Below are positions 10,446 to 20,249 of a DNA stretch of 64,000 nt, piece after piece. Numbering within the stretch: position 1 is the stretch's first letter; each line of letters begins with the position of its first letter. Origin of the DNA: Trabulsiella guamensis ATCC 49490 (GTDB lineage: Bacteria > Pseudomonadota > Gammaproteobacteria > Enterobacterales > Enterobacteriaceae); the NCBI RefSeq assembly GCF_000734965.1, contig NZ_JMTB01000105.1:32777-96776 (forward strand). Reading direction: 5' to 3'. The position numbers were made by a program, and so were the translations under genes. The notes under the pieces were generated by a model that was given only the letters and a program-made list of their open reading frames with translations, was not told the DNA's origin and ran no database searches.

Positions 10446-11531
10446 ATGCGTATCCAGTCTATAGACTATCTTCGTGGTTTGATGTCATTGAGTATCGTGA
10501 TCTATCATTTTTCCCTTTCTTTTACAAATTGGGGTTTTTCAGATTCAAATACGCTCTTAGGACGCTTGGGGATTTATGCCGTCACGGCATTTTATATAAT
10601 TAGTGGAATGGCGCTATACCTTGCTCATCGCGCGGATAAATGGAGTTCTTCTCAATATGGCATTTTTATTGCGCGACGCTTTTTGAGGTTGGCGCCTGTC
10701 TATTGGGTAGCATTAATTGCTTTTACCGTCTTCTATTGCGGTTTTGTTAATGGATTTACTTTTGATAAATGGAGGTATGTTCAAAACATCTTCCTTTTGT
10801 TTGGTATTACAAACCCAACAAAATATATGATTATGGGAGGATGGTCTATAGGTAATGAGGTTGTTTTTTACCTTTTCTTTCCCATATTTATTGTCATGGT
10901 GAAAAACAGAATGCTGGCATCTGTACTGCTTGTATTATCAGTGTTGCTTCTTTTGTATTGTTCTTTCTTCATGATAAATCCATCGGTAACGTTAGCGCGA
11001 CAGTGGGCGACATATATTAACCCATTGAATCAAGTGTATTACTTTATCTTTGGCATCCTTGCTGCAAAATGGTTCCTACCCTTAGTTGGAACGAATAAAA
11101 AAATATGCATCTCTCTCGCTCTTTTACTTTTTCTTATTTTTATCCTTTATCCGGCTAGTGGAAATCAAGCGATTATTATACATGGAATAACTAAGTTAGT
11201 ATTCAGTATGATCACTCTAGGTTTGTGTGTGTTATTCTTCCTTATGCAAAACTTGCAGAATATTAAACCACTACATACAATACTTTATTTTCTTGGTAAT
11301 GTATCCTACCCTTTATATTTACTCCATGGAGTATCATTTTTATACTTTCGGAAATGGTTTTTCTCAGCAGAAATGGATAACCAGCAACTAATTATATCAG
11401 GGTTGATATTGTTATTAGTCCTGTTAGTTTTATCATGGTTATGTCATATTGGTATTGAAAAGCCCGTTATCAGGCTGAGTAAATGCCTGTCTAATAACAA
11501 AGGGCAACATACTATAAATACTTCGACGTAA
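10446..11531 (+). CDS. Acyltransferase family 3 membrane protein (OafA/ExoH type)
   Basis: The 361-residue protein begins with the family signature IQSIDYLRGLMSLSIVIYHF, which holds the R and H residues needed for acyl transfer, and then has about ten membrane helices. Such enzymes acetylate or acylate O-antigen, capsule or membrane-derived sugars from the cytoplasmic side. The acceptor here is unknown. The gene is markedly AT-rich compared with both neighbours and occupies the place of rcdA in E. coli, so I infer horizontal acquisition. It stands alone, with an AT-rich promoter region before it (10260-10445). Confidence 0.82.
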   Translation: MRIQSIDYLRGLMSLSIVIYHFSLSFTNWGFSDSNTLLGRLGIYAVTAFYIISGMALYLAHRADKWSSSQYGIFIARRFLRLAPVYWVALIAFTVFYCGFVNGFTFDKWRYVQNIFLLFGITNPTKYMIMGGWSIGNEVVFYLFFPIFIVMVKNRMLASVLLVLSVLLLLYCSFFMINPSVTLARQWATYINPLNQVYYFIFGILAAKWFLPLVGTNKKICISLALLLFLIFILYPASGNQAIIIHGITKLVFSMITLGLCVLFFLMQNLQNIKPLHTILYFLGNVSYPLYLLHGVSFLYFRKWFFSAEMDNQQLIISGLILLLVLLVLSWLCHIGIEKPVIRLSKCLSNNKGQHTINTST

Positions 11532-12129
11532 GATTATAGCGAAGCTAATCACGTCTTGGATGAGCTTCGCACTTTATGATAGTCTTGTTAATTTTACAAT
11601 GGCTTTTATAGCGTTTAGGGTTACTAAAAAATGATTTGATTTCCTGGTTTTAATCAGAAAATCAATTATATTGGCATGAAGATTAATATAGACATAGCAT
11701 GTGAAGCGAAACCATAACTATAAAAAGATTTATGTAATAGCAACCATTAAATGTGAAAAAAATGTTACTAAAAAGTAAAGAATGGTCACTTGTTCCATGT
11801 GTGTGCAACTTCGAGAGTTTTGCGTTGAATCAACAGATGGTAAAACTGAATTTTCCCAGGTGATTATCTCGCCTGGCGTAGCTATAACCAGCTTCTTTAT
11901 GATCGGCTTAGATGCTAACCCGAAGCTTTTGTTTGAGTTTATCCATTGATCTCTCAACATTAAAATTAGAAAAGAAAAAACCCATCAACCTTGAACCGAA
12001 ACGGCGGGGTTGATGGGCTCCACAAAATGGGGACATCAAAGAAAAGCAGTGGCATTACTTATGACTGATGTCAGATAAAAAAGTTCTGTAGTTCACATAA
12101 ATTTTTTCTTCTGCTTGCAAACTTCAGTT
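11532..12129. other. AT-rich intergenic region without a convincing gene
   Basis: About 600 bases between the acyltransferase and ybjL. A 76-codon minus-strand frame (11730-11960) lacks a good ribosome site and resembles nothing I know. The only clear element is the ybjL terminator near 11975-12017. The region is probably part of the same foreign insertion as the acyltransferase gene. Confidence 0.5.
11975..12017 (-). terminator. Rho-independent terminator of ybjL
   Basis: Ten-base perfect stem CCCATCAACC/GGTTGATGGG. On the minus strand it is followed by six T residues. It lies about 110 bases beyond the ybjL stop codon. Confidence 0.8.
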
Positions 12130-13815
12130 TTATCCTAACGCCGGCCAGATGATGATGATGAGCGTGCCCGCCAGCGTCAGCAGTACGTTGGCTATCGCAT
12201 AGGTGCCTGCATAGCCCAGCGCCGGGATGTTGCTGCGTGCAGTATCGCTGATGATTTCCATTGCCGGGGCACAGGTGCGGGCGCCCATCATGGCACCGAA
12301 CAGCAGTGCGCGGTTCATTCGTAAAACATATGCCCCGAACAGGAAGCAGATCACCACCGGCACCAGGCTAACGATCAATCCGGCGATCAGCATTTGTCCG
12401 CCGACCGCGCCGAGGCTGTGGGTCAGGCCGCTACCCGCACTCAAGCCTACGCCTGCCATAAATACCATCAGACCGAACTCTTTCACCATGTTCAGTGCGC
12501 CCTGCGGAATATAGCCGAAAGTCGGATGGTTGGCACGCAGGAAGCCCAGCATGATCCCGGCGAACAGCAGACCGGCGGCGTTACCAATGCCAAAGCTAAA
12601 GGTACTGAACTGGAAGGAGATCATGCCGATCATCAGGCCGATGATGAAGAAAGCGCAGAAGGCGAGCAGGTCGGTCACCTGGCTGTGAATGGAGATAAAC
12701 CCAATGCGGTCGGCAATGGTTTTCACCCGTCGGGTATCGCCACTAACCTGTAATACATCGCCTTTGTTAAGTACCACATTATCGTCGATTGGCATTTCTA
12801 TCTGGCTGCGGATCACGCGGTTAAGGAAGCAGCCGTGGTCGGTCAGTTTCAGTTGCGCCAGACGGCGGCCAACGGCGTTATGGTTTTTCACCACGATCTC
12901 TTCCGTCACGATGCGCATGTCGAGCAGGTCGCGGTCGAAGACTTCTTTGCCGTTACGGAAGCTCGGGTCGAGCCGGGAATGGGCATCTGGATAGCCCACC
13001 AGCGCGATTTCGTCGCCCAGTTGCAATACCGCATCGCCATCTGGTGTTGCGAGGATCCCATTACGACGAATGCGCTCAATGTAGCAACCTGTCTGGCGAT
13101 AAATTCCCAGTTCGCGCAGGTTTTTGCCATCCGCCCACGCGACCAGTTCAGGCCCGACGCGATAAGCACGAATGACCGGCAGGTAGACTTTGCGGTTGAT
13201 GTCGGTATCGAGCCCGCGCTCGCGGGCGATTTGTTGCGCGCTGGTTTGCAGATCCTGGTGCTGCAGTTTTGGCAGATAGCGTGCGCCAACAATCAGACTC
13301 ACCAGACCAATCAGATAGGTCAGCGCATAGCCAAGACTCAGATGGTCAAGCGCCGAGGAGAGTTGCGTTCCGGTCATGCCGGAATGGCGAAGTGTGTCGC
13401 CTGCGCCAACCAGCACCGGGGTTGAGGTCATCGAGCCGGCAAGCATACCGGCCGTCAGGCCAATATCCCAGCCAAACAGTTTTCCGAGCCCGAGCGCAAT
13501 AATCAATGCGCTACCGACCATCACCAGCGCCAGCATCAGATAATTCTTACCGTCGCGAAAAAAAATAGAGAAAAAGTTAGGTCCGGCTTCCACACCTACA
13601 CAAAAAATAAACAGCATAAAGCCCAAATTTAATGCATCAGTGTTAATGCTGAAATGCTGTTGACCTAATAAGAGGGAGACCACCAAAACGCCAATGGAAT
13701 TACCAAGTTGGACCGGGCCCAGACGCAATTTTCCAAGACAAAGACCGAGCGTCAGTACCACAAATAATAACAGGATGTAATTCCCATTTAACAAATCTGC
13801 GACGTTTATATTCAC
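12130..13815 (-). CDS. ybjL: Putative aspartate:alanine-exchanger-family transporter YbjL
   Basis: The 561-residue inner-membrane protein has the layout of the AAEX family: two blocks of about five membrane helices (residues 1-170 and 375-560) separated by two TrkA-C (RCK_C) regulatory domains near 200-285 and 290-370. It matches E. coli YbjL in length and in the motif [12 protein letters not shown]. The transported substrate is unknown. It is divergent from ybjM, with a 276-base intergenic region that should hold both promoters. Confidence 0.9.
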   Translation of the reverse strand: MNINVADLLNGNYILLLFVVLTLGLCLGKLRLGPVQLGNSIGVLVVSLLLGQQHFSINTDALNLGFMLFIFCVGVEAGPNFFSIFFRDGKNYLMLALVMVGSALIIALGLGKLFGWDIGLTAGMLAGSMTSTPVLVGAGDTLRHSGMTGTQLSSALDHLSLGYALTYLIGLVSLIVGARYLPKLQHQDLQTSAQQIARERGLDTDINRKVYLPVIRAYRVGPELVAWADGKNLRELGIYRQTGCYIERIRRNGILATPDGDAVLQLGDEIALVGYPDAHSRLDPSFRNGKEVFDRDLLDMRIVTEEIVVKNHNAVGRRLAQLKLTDHGCFLNRVIRSQIEMPIDDNVVLNKGDVLQVSGDTRRVKTIADRIGFISIHSQVTDLLAFCAFFIIGLMIGMISFQFSTFSFGIGNAAGLLFAGIMLGFLRANHPTFGYIPQGALNMVKEFGLMVFMAGVGLSAGSGLTHSLGAVGGQMLIAGLIVSLVPVVICFLFGAYVLRMNRALLFGAMMGARTCAPAMEIISDTARSNIPALGYAGTYAIANVLLTLAGTLIIIIWPALG

Positions 13816-14091
13816 GGAAGCTAACTTCTTGTTTACGAGTAAGTTGTTGAAAGAAATGGTTATTTGGGCTAAGGTTTCCCTCGAATCTGAAAGGGAAAAT
13901 GCGCTTTTCCTGAAGCGGTAATAACCATCAAATTAAGCTCGTTAGTTTAATCGTTCCACGATGCTACGGCTAGTCACAATCGTTTTTATGCGTGTAAGCG
14001 CTTATTGGCATGGAATGCCTGAATGCTTTATCTGACTGGGGCCTTTCGGGGCAAATCGTGAGTTTGATAGAGATGCTGTCAGGAGGATTCT

Positions 14092-14466
14092 TTGAAGTCT
14101 GAACATGGCTGGGTAGGCGTGGCCTGCTGTTTCTTACTTTTTATTGTGGTCTGCTTTTCAGTTTCTTTGCATATGAAAGGCGCGTTTCCTGCGTCCGGTA
14201 ATTCTGAATTGGGTTTACTCTTTTTCCTGATCCCTGGCGCGCTGGCGAGCATTATTTCCGTCAGGGGAAGCGTCGTGCGTCCGGTGCTGGGCGCGATTCT
14301 GGCGATGCCGTTATGTCTTCTGCTTATGCGCCTGTTTCTGGCGACACAACGTTCTTTCTGGCAGGAACTGGCATGGCTATTCAGTGCGGTATTCTGGTGC
14401 GCGCTGGGTGCGCTGTGCGGGTTATTTATCTGTAGCTTGCTGGGAAACAAACGCAGCCATCGTTGA
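14092..14466 (+). CDS. ybjM: Inner-membrane protein YbjM
   Basis: This 124-residue protein has four hydrophobic segments and matches E. coli YbjM, for example SFWQELAWLFSAVFWCALGAL near the C-terminus. Its function is unknown. The start codon is a TTG or the ATG-like codon at 14092 after an AGGAGG site at 14081. It is convergent with grxA, and the two share a terminator hairpin. Confidence 0.82.
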   Translation: MKSEHGWVGVACCFLLFIVVCFSVSLHMKGAFPASGNSELGLLFFLIPGALASIISVRGSVVRPVLGAILAMPLCLLLMRLFLATQRSFWQELAWLFSAVFWCALGALCGLFICSLLGNKRSHR

Positions 14467-14487
14467 CGCCCCGGAGCGGGGCGTCAA
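14463..14487. terminator. Bidirectional terminator between ybjM and grxA
   Basis: Ten-base perfect stem TTGACGCCCC/GGGGCGTCAA with a 5-base loop lies between two convergent genes and overlaps the ybjM stop codon. Confidence 0.75.
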
Positions 14488-14494
14488 TAAAACG

Positions 14495-14758
14495 TTACGC
14501 GAACAGACCGAGATTCTCTTTCGCCCACGCTTCAAAATCTGTACAACCACCAATGTGTGTCTGATCAACAAAAATCTGCGGTACGGTTTCGACCGGTTTA
14601 CCGACCGTTTTTTCCAGATCGGCTTTGGTGATCCCTTCCGCGTGAATATCAACATAACGGTAGTTGAAATCGTCACGTTCAGTGGTCAGTTTTTCAGCCA
14701 GTTCTTTTGCGCGAACACAGTAAGGGCAACCCGGACGACCAAAAATAACAGCAAACAT
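14495..14758 (-). CDS. grxA: Glutaredoxin 1
   Basis: This 87-residue glutaredoxin has the dithiol active site CPYC at residues 11-14. It reduces ribonucleotide reductase, PAPS reductase and oxidised OxyR with glutathione. The GSH-binding TVP motif is present (VETVPQIFV), followed by GG.TD. In E. coli grxA is induced by OxyR. The C-terminal LGLFA ending resembles Salmonella more than E. coli GrxA as I recall them. Confidence 0.95.
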   Translation of the reverse strand: MFAVIFGRPGCPYCVRAKELAEKLTTERDDFNYRYVDIHAEGITKADLEKTVGKPVETVPQIFVDQTHIGGCTDFEAWAKENLGLFA

Positions 14759-14921
14759 TGTTTCTCTCCTTAACCTAAAGCCTGACGGCGAATAGCGCTT
14801 ATGATGACGCCAGCGGCGTGCGAGGGAAAGAAGGTTTTACCTGTCGTTTCGATTGCTTAGGGTTTGTATTGATAATGACTCTTGTTATGCTCATCTGAAA
14901 AGAGTCTGCCGGAGAACATCC

Positions 14922-15209
14922 ATGAAATCGCTCGGCGCGTTACCGAAAAGCGTCCTGATCCTCGAAGCGGCAGGGATGATATTGCTCGCCCTGGCGTGGT
15001 TGTCGCTGAATCAGTACATTCGTCTGCCTGCGCCTTTTACCAGCCAGATAGCGGCGGTGGTGATGATTTTCGTGGGCATTTTCCTGATGCTTCCGGCGGC
15101 TTTCGCACTGTTCTGGAAACTGGCGCAGGGTATAGCGCCACAACTGATGCAGGGCGACAAAACCTCTTCATATTCTGACAGGAAAAAACGTGATGACGCC
15201 GACCATTGA
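14922..15209 (+). CDS. ybjC: Inner-membrane protein YbjC
   Basis: This 95-residue protein has two hydrophobic segments (residues about 13-30 and 42-65) and a charged C-terminus. It corresponds to YbjC, which in E. coli forms an operon with nfsA and rimK and belongs to the SoxRS regulon. The start at 14922 has a GGAGAA site. Its end overlaps nfsA by 17 bases, which supports co-expression. Function is unknown. Confidence 0.85.
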   Translation: MKSLGALPKSVLILEAAGMILLALAWLSLNQYIRLPAPFTSQIAAVVMIFVGIFLMLPAAFALFWKLAQGIAPQLMQGDKTSSYSDRKKRDDADH

Positions 15210-15915
15210 TCTGCTATGCAGCCACCGATCCATCCGCCATTTTACCGATAAGCCCATCAGCGAGGCGCAGCGCAACGCTATTATCGCCAGTGCGCAGGCG
15301 GCTTCCAGCTCCAGCTTTCTGCAGTGCAGTTCGATCATTCGTGTTACCAACCCTGCACTACGCGCGCAGTTTGTCACCCTCACCGGAGGCCAGCAACATG
15401 TGGCGCAGGCGGCGGAGTTTTGGGTATTTTGCGCCGATTTTAACCGCCTGTTGCAAATCTGCCCTGATGCCAGTCTGGGAAGGGCGGAACAGTTATTGCT
15501 CGGTGCTGTGGATACCGCGATGATGGGGCAGAACGCGATGGCGGCGGCGGAGTCGTTAGGACTGGGCGGTGTTTTCATCGGCGGTATTCGTAATAGCATT
15601 GAAGCGGTGGGCGAGGCACTGAAAGTGCCGAAACATGTGCTGCCGCTGTTTGGTCTGTGCCTCGGCTGGCCTGCGGATGACCCCGGCGTGAAACCGCGAA
15701 TGCCTGCTGCCATGTTGGTACATGAAAATGAATATCAGCCAGTCGATGAACAAATTCTGGCGCAATATGACGAGGAAATGGCCCGCTACTATCTGACGCG
15801 CGACAGCAATGCGCGTCGGGATACCTGGAGCGATCACATCCGCCGTACCGTCATTAAGGAAACGCGTCCGTTCATCCTGGATTACTTGCATAAACAAGGT
15901 TGGGCGACGCGCTAA
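15193..15915 (+). CDS. nfsA: Oxygen-insensitive NADPH nitroreductase NfsA
   Basis: This 240-residue FMN-dependent flavoprotein reduces nitroaromatics, quinones and nitrofurans with NADPH. The N-terminal HRSIRHFTDKPIS motif binds FMN phosphate, and the central GLGGVFIGGIRN and LCLGWP motifs are typical. The ATG at 15193 gives the E. coli length; the frame begins with a GTG one codon earlier. Loss of function of this enzyme causes nitrofurantoin resistance in enterobacteria; this copy looks intact. Confidence 0.95.
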   Translation: MTPTIDLLCSHRSIRHFTDKPISEAQRNAIIASAQAASSSSFLQCSSIIRVTNPALRAQFVTLTGGQQHVAQAAEFWVFCADFNRLLQICPDASLGRAEQLLLGAVDTAMMGQNAMAAAESLGLGGVFIGGIRNSIEAVGEALKVPKHVLPLFGLCLGWPADDPGVKPRMPAAMLVHENEYQPVDEQILAQYDEEMARYYLTRDSNARRDTWSDHIRRTVIKETRPFILDYLHKQGWATR

Positions 15916-15998
15916 AATCCCGTTCAGCCTGTGCCTGACTAAGTGTATGATACGCTTACTTTCCCCAGGTCTTTTTCAGACGTCAGAAGAGGTGCAGG

Positions 15999-16901
15999 AT
16001 GAAGATTGCCATATTGTCCCGGGACGGAACGCTCTGGTCCTGTAAACGCCTGCGGGAGGCCGCGATGAAGCGCGGCCATCTGGTCGAAATCCTCGATCCG
16101 CTCTCCTGTTATATGAATATCAATCCGGCGGCCTCTTCTATCCATTACAAAGGCCGCCAGCTTCCCCATTTTGATGCCGTTATTCCGCGCATTGGCTCCG
16201 CCATTACTTATTACGGCACCGCAGCGCTGCGCCAGTTTGAAATGCTCGGCAGTTATCCGCTGAATGAATCAGTGGCGATCATGCGCGCGCGGGACAAACT
16301 GCGTTCATTGCAATTGATGGCGCGCCAGGGGATCGACCTGCCAGTGACTGGCATTGCCCATTCCCCGGACGATACCAGCGATCTCATCGACATGGTTGGC
16401 GGCGCACCGCTGGTGGTTAAGCTGGTGGAAGGGACTCAGGGGATTGGCGTGGTGCTGGCGGAGACACGCCAGGCGGCAGAAAGTGTGATTGACGCGTTTC
16501 GCGGGCTGAACGCGCACATCCTGGTGCAGGAGTATATCCAGGAGGCGAAAGGGCGTGACATCCGTTGTCTGGTGGTGGGCGATCAGGTGGTTGCCGCCAT
16601 TGAACGCCGCGCAAAAGACGGCGATTTTCGTTCGAATCTGCATCGTGGTGGGGTGGCGACGATCGCCAACATTACGCCGCGTGAGCGGGAGATTGCCATC
16701 AAAGCCGCGCAAACGCTCGGTCTGGATGTCGCGGGCGTTGATATCCTTCGCGCTTCCCGTGGGCCGCTGGTGATGGAAGTGAATGCGTCACCGGGGCTGG
16801 AAGGCATTGAGAAAACCACGGGTATCGATATTGCCGGACGTATGATTCAATGGATTGAGCGCCATGCACAACCGGGATTCTGTCTGAAAACTGGCGGATG
16901 A
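15999..16901 (+). CDS. rimK: Ribosomal protein S6 modification protein (glutamate ligase) RimK
   Basis: This 300-residue ATP-grasp ligase adds glutamate residues to the C-terminus of ribosomal protein S6. The ATP-grasp fold is visible from residue 100 onward, with a [10 protein letters not shown] loop near 141-150 and the metal-binding end [13 protein letters not shown] near 258-270. It is the third gene of the ybjC-nfsA-rimK group, 83 bases after nfsA, and ybjN follows. Length equals the E. coli enzyme. Confidence 0.94.
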   Translation: MKIAILSRDGTLWSCKRLREAAMKRGHLVEILDPLSCYMNINPAASSIHYKGRQLPHFDAVIPRIGSAITYYGTAALRQFEMLGSYPLNESVAIMRARDKLRSLQLMARQGIDLPVTGIAHSPDDTSDLIDMVGGAPLVVKLVEGTQGIGVVLAETRQAAESVIDAFRGLNAHILVQEYIQEAKGRDIRCLVVGDQVVAAIERRAKDGDFRSNLHRGGVATIANITPREREIAIKAAQTLGLDVAGVDILRASRGPLVMEVNASPGLEGIEKTTGIDIAGRMIQWIERHAQPGFCLKTGG

Positions 16902-16987
16902 TGCCATTTTCGACGGCTTTCATAGTATATGTCAGACTTTATGCGTAATATGTGCCCCGTTATTTCTCAGCAAAAGGTTTCAGGCAT

Positions 16988-17467
16988 ATGGCTTCACTCG
17001 TCGTTCCGGGTCTTGACACGTTACGTCAGTGGCTCGATGAACTCGGCATAAACTTTTTCGAATGCGATACCTGTCAGGCGTTGCACCTGCCACATATGCA
17101 AAATTTCGACGGGATTTTCGATGCCAAAATTGATCTTCTTGATAATGTCATCCTCTTTTCCGCGCTTGCCGAAGTGAAGCCCTCCGCGCTGCTGACGCTT
17201 TCTGCCGATCTTTCTTCCATCAATGCCAGTTCGCTGACCATCAAAGCGTTCCTGGATATTCAGGATGATAATCTGCCAAAACTGGTGGTTTGCCAGTCTT
17301 TATCCGCCGGTGCCGGGGTGTCGCTTGAGCAATTCGCCTGGTTTGTCCGCCAGAGCGAAGAACAGATTTCGATGGTGATCCTTGAGGCTTCGGCGCATCA
17401 GTTGCTCTACAAACCGGAAGAAGAAGAATTGCCAAAAGAAGAGATTCAGTACCATTTTCTTCACTGA
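16988..17467 (+). CDS. ybjN: YbjN family protein
   Basis: This 159-residue cytoplasmic protein matches YbjN in its first 140 residues (MASLVVPGLDTLRQWLDELG) and ends in YHFLH, like the E. coli protein. The acidic tail before this ending is variable. YbjN has a type III secretion chaperone-like fold and affects motility and stress responses in E. coli, but its mechanism is unknown. The start at 16988 is chosen by alignment. Confidence 0.88.
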   Translation: MASLVVPGLDTLRQWLDELGINFFECDTCQALHLPHMQNFDGIFDAKIDLLDNVILFSALAEVKPSALLTLSADLSSINASSLTIKAFLDIQDDNLPKLVVCQSLSAGAGVSLEQFAWFVRQSEEQISMVILEASAHQLLYKPEEEELPKEEIQYHFLH

Positions 17468-17851
17468 TCCCCTCTGTGTTAAGCGCAGTCGCTGCCAGCG
17501 CGGCTGCCTGTTCCGTTTTATTATTCTGCATTTAACCTTCCATTAAAGAATTATTCACCACCATTCCGACCAGTAAGCTCTATCGAATAGAGTGATCTTG
17601 CATAAAAAATTGATAAAAGGCGTTTTTTAATCTGAGCTATAGCCTGCAACCCTGGCTACAGTTATTCTTGCGATGCCCCGGTGATATCCCATTAATAACG
17701 GTGGGATTACGCCGCTAAAGCGAGCTGTAACCGCAGGGGAGCGCCGTCTCTCCTTTTCTGAACACAATGACAAAATATGCATGGTTTTTGCATGCTTTCA
17801 GGCTCAAATATTTTGGTTCGTTTATTAACAATCGTTGAGAAGGAAAGAGAT
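17468..17851. other. ybjN-potF intergenic region
   Basis: 384 bases with no gene. The 3' part should contain the potF promoter and leader; several GC-rich hairpins are possible around 17690-17750. I see no complete RNA gene in it. Confidence 0.5.
17777..17792 (+). promoter_or_regulatory. Possible sigma-54 promoter of potFGHI
   Basis: The sequence ATGCATGGTTTTTGCA keeps the -24 GCA and the -12 TTGCA elements with the right spacing, 60 bases before potF. Nitrogen control of pot genes has been proposed in E. coli. The -24 box is imperfect. Confidence 0.35.
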
Positions 17852-18964
17852 ATGACCGCTTTTAGTAAGAAATGGTTAACCGGTCTGGTGACGGGTGCGC
17901 TGATGGCCGTGTCTGCTGGTTCGCTCGCGGCTGAACAGAAAACCCTGCATGTTTATAACTGGTCTGACTATATCGCGCCGGACACGGTGGCGAATTTTGA
18001 AAAAGAAACCGGTATTAAAGTTGTTTACGACGTATTTGACTCCAACGAAGTGCTGGAAGGCAAACTGATGGCGGGCAGTACCGGCTTTGACCTGGTCGTT
18101 CCGTCAGCCAGTTTCCTTGAGCGCCAGCTGGCGGCCGGCGTATTCCAGCCGCTCGACAAGAGCAAACTGCCCAACTGGAAAAACCTTGATCCGGAGTTGC
18201 TGAAGCTGATTGCACGTCACGACCCGGATAACAAATACGCGATGCCGTACATGTGGGCGACCACCGGTATTGGCTATAACGTTGATAAAGTCAAAGCCGC
18301 GTTGGGCACAGATGCCCCGCTGAACAGCTGGGACCTGGTTCTGAAACCGGAAAACCTGGAAAAACTGAAAAGCTGCGGTGTGTCCTTCCTCGACGCACCG
18401 GAAGAGGTATTTGCCACTGTGCTGAACTACCTTGGCAAAGATCCGAACAGCACCAAAGCGGATGACTACACCGGGCCGGCGACGGAGCTGCTGTTGAAGC
18501 TGCGTCCAAACATTCGTTACTTCCACTCTTCGCAATACATCAACGATCTGGCTAACGGCGATATCTGCGTCGCTATCGGCTGGGCAGGCGACGTGTGGCA
18601 GGCAGCAAACCGCGCGAAAGAAGCGAAAAACGGTGTGAATATTTCTTATTCCATCCCGAAAGAAGGGGCGCTGGCGTTCTTTGATGTGTTCGCGATGCCA
18701 GCAGATGCGAAAAACAAAGACGAAGCTTACCAGTTCCTGAACTACCTGCTGCGTCCGGACGTGATCGCGCATATCTCTGACCATGTTTACTACGCCAACG
18801 TCAATAAAGAGGCGACGGCGCTGGTGAGCGAAGAGGTGCGTACTAACCCGGGTATCTACCCGCCGGCAGATGTACAGGCCAAACTGTTCACCCTGAAAGT
18901 CCAGGATCCGAAGATTGACCGCGTACGCACCCGTGCATGGACGAAAGTCAAAAGCGGGAAGTAA
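17852..18964 (+). CDS. potF: Putrescine-binding periplasmic protein PotF
   Basis: This 370-residue solute-binding protein captures putrescine in the periplasm for PotGHI. A Sec signal peptide is present (cleavage near residue 26, SLAA/EQ). Conserved ligand-pocket parts are YNWSDYI near residue 36, DSNEVLEGKLMAGSTGFD near 70, and IGWAGDVWQA near 245. I chose the ATG at 17852, which has an AAGGA site and gives exactly the E. coli length. It heads the potFGHI operon. Confidence 0.96.
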   Translation: MTAFSKKWLTGLVTGALMAVSAGSLAAEQKTLHVYNWSDYIAPDTVANFEKETGIKVVYDVFDSNEVLEGKLMAGSTGFDLVVPSASFLERQLAAGVFQPLDKSKLPNWKNLDPELLKLIARHDPDNKYAMPYMWATTGIGYNVDKVKAALGTDAPLNSWDLVLKPENLEKLKSCGVSFLDAPEEVFATVLNYLGKDPNSTKADDYTGPATELLLKLRPNIRYFHSSQYINDLANGDICVAIGWAGDVWQAANRAKEAKNGVNISYSIPKEGALAFFDVFAMPADAKNKDEAYQFLNYLLRPDVIAHISDHVYYANVNKEATALVSEEVRTNPGIYPPADVQAKLFTLKVQDPKIDRVRTRAWTKVKSGK

Positions 18965-19106
18965 TTAAGCGCGTTTCGACAGTTTTACCCGCCGGGCAGG
19001 CTCCATCGACCGGCAACAGGCGCACCACAGCGGTGCGCCTGCACTACAAAGACTTTGTATGGCACCGGTCCATACTGATGCTTGTTTTTTGCCGGAGAGC
19101 ACCCGA

Positions 19107-20240
19107 TTGAATGACGCGACCCCCCGCCCACAGGCGAAAACCCGCAAAGCGCTGACCCCGCTGCTGGAAATCCGCAACCTGACGAAATCCTTCGACGGGC
19201 AACATGCCGTTGATGATGTCAGTCTGACTATCTACAAAGGCGAAATTTTCGCGCTGCTCGGCCCCTCAGGCTGCGGAAAATCCACGCTGCTGCGTATGCT
19301 GGCCGGGTTTGAACACCCCACGGCCGGGCAGATTGTGCTCGACGGCGTTGATCTCTCCAGCGTGCCGCCTTACCAGCGACCAATCAATATGATGTTTCAG
19401 TCCTATGCGCTGTTTCCGCACATGACGGTGGAGCAAAATATTGCGTTTGGCCTGAAGCAGGACAAACTGCCGAAAGCGGAAATCGCCAGTCGGGTGCAGG
19501 AGATGCTCACGCTGGTACATATGCAGGAGTTTGCCAAACGTAAACCGCACCAGCTCTCCGGTGGGCAACGTCAGCGCGTGGCGCTGGCGCGCAGTCTGGC
19601 GAAACGGCCAAAACTGCTGCTGCTCGACGAACCGATGGGCGCACTGGATAAAAAACTACGCGACCGGATGCAGCTTGAAGTGGTGGATATTCTTGAGCGC
19701 GTTGGTGTGACCTGCGTCATGGTGACTCACGATCAGGAAGAGGCGATGACCATGGCCGGGCGTATCGCCATCATGAACCGCGGCAAGTTCGTGCAGATTG
19801 GCGAGCCGGAAGAGATTTATGAGCATCCGACCACCCGCTACAGCGCAGAATTTATTGGCTCGGTGAATGTCTTTGAGGGGTTATTGAAAGATCGCCAGGA
19901 CGATGGCCTGGTGATTGACTCGCCGGGGCTGGTGCATCCGCTGAAGGTCGACCCGGACGCCTCTGTGGTCGACAACGTACCGGTGTACGTCGCGCTGCGC
20001 CCGGAAAAAATCATGCTCTGCGAAGAACCGCCGGCGGATGGCTACAACTTTGCCGTCGGCGAAGTGGTGCACATCGCCTATCTTGGCGATCTCTCTATTT
20101 ATCACGTGCGTCTCAAAAGCGGTCAGATGCTCAGCGCTCAGTTGCAGAATGCCCATCGCTACCGCAAAGGTCTGCCGACCTGGGGTGATGAAGTCCGGCT
20201 GTGCTGGGATGCTGACAGCTGTGTAGTCCTGACGGTGTAA
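19107..20240 (+). CDS. potG: Putrescine ABC transporter ATP-binding protein PotG
   Basis: This 377-residue ABC ATPase energises putrescine import. Walker A is GPSGCGKST, the Q-loop lies in MMFQSYALF, the signature is LSGGQRQRVALARSLA, Walker B is LLLLDEPMGALD and the H-loop is VTHDQEE. A C-terminal TOBE-type regulatory domain follows residue 260. The likely start is the TTG at 19107, which matches the E. coli N-terminus and length; an upstream GTG or ATG extension to 19059 is in frame but less likely. Confidence 0.95.
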   Translation: MNDATPRPQAKTRKALTPLLEIRNLTKSFDGQHAVDDVSLTIYKGEIFALLGPSGCGKSTLLRMLAGFEHPTAGQIVLDGVDLSSVPPYQRPINMMFQSYALFPHMTVEQNIAFGLKQDKLPKAEIASRVQEMLTLVHMQEFAKRKPHQLSGGQRQRVALARSLAKRPKLLLLDEPMGALDKKLRDRMQLEVVDILERVGVTCVMVTHDQEEAMTMAGRIAIMNRGKFVQIGEPEEIYEHPTTRYSAEFIGSVNVFEGLLKDRQDDGLVIDSPGLVHPLKVDPDASVVDNVPVYVALRPEKIMLCEEPPADGYNFAVGEVVHIAYLGDLSIYHVRLKSGQMLSAQLQNAHRYRKGLPTWGDEVRLCWDADSCVVLTV

Positions 20241-20249
20241 GGAGGGGCG

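Noticed and set aside
11730..11960. 76-codon minus-strand frame in the ybjL-acyltransferase gap
   Set aside because: No ribosome site and no recognisable similarity; a transposase remnant was considered but not supported.
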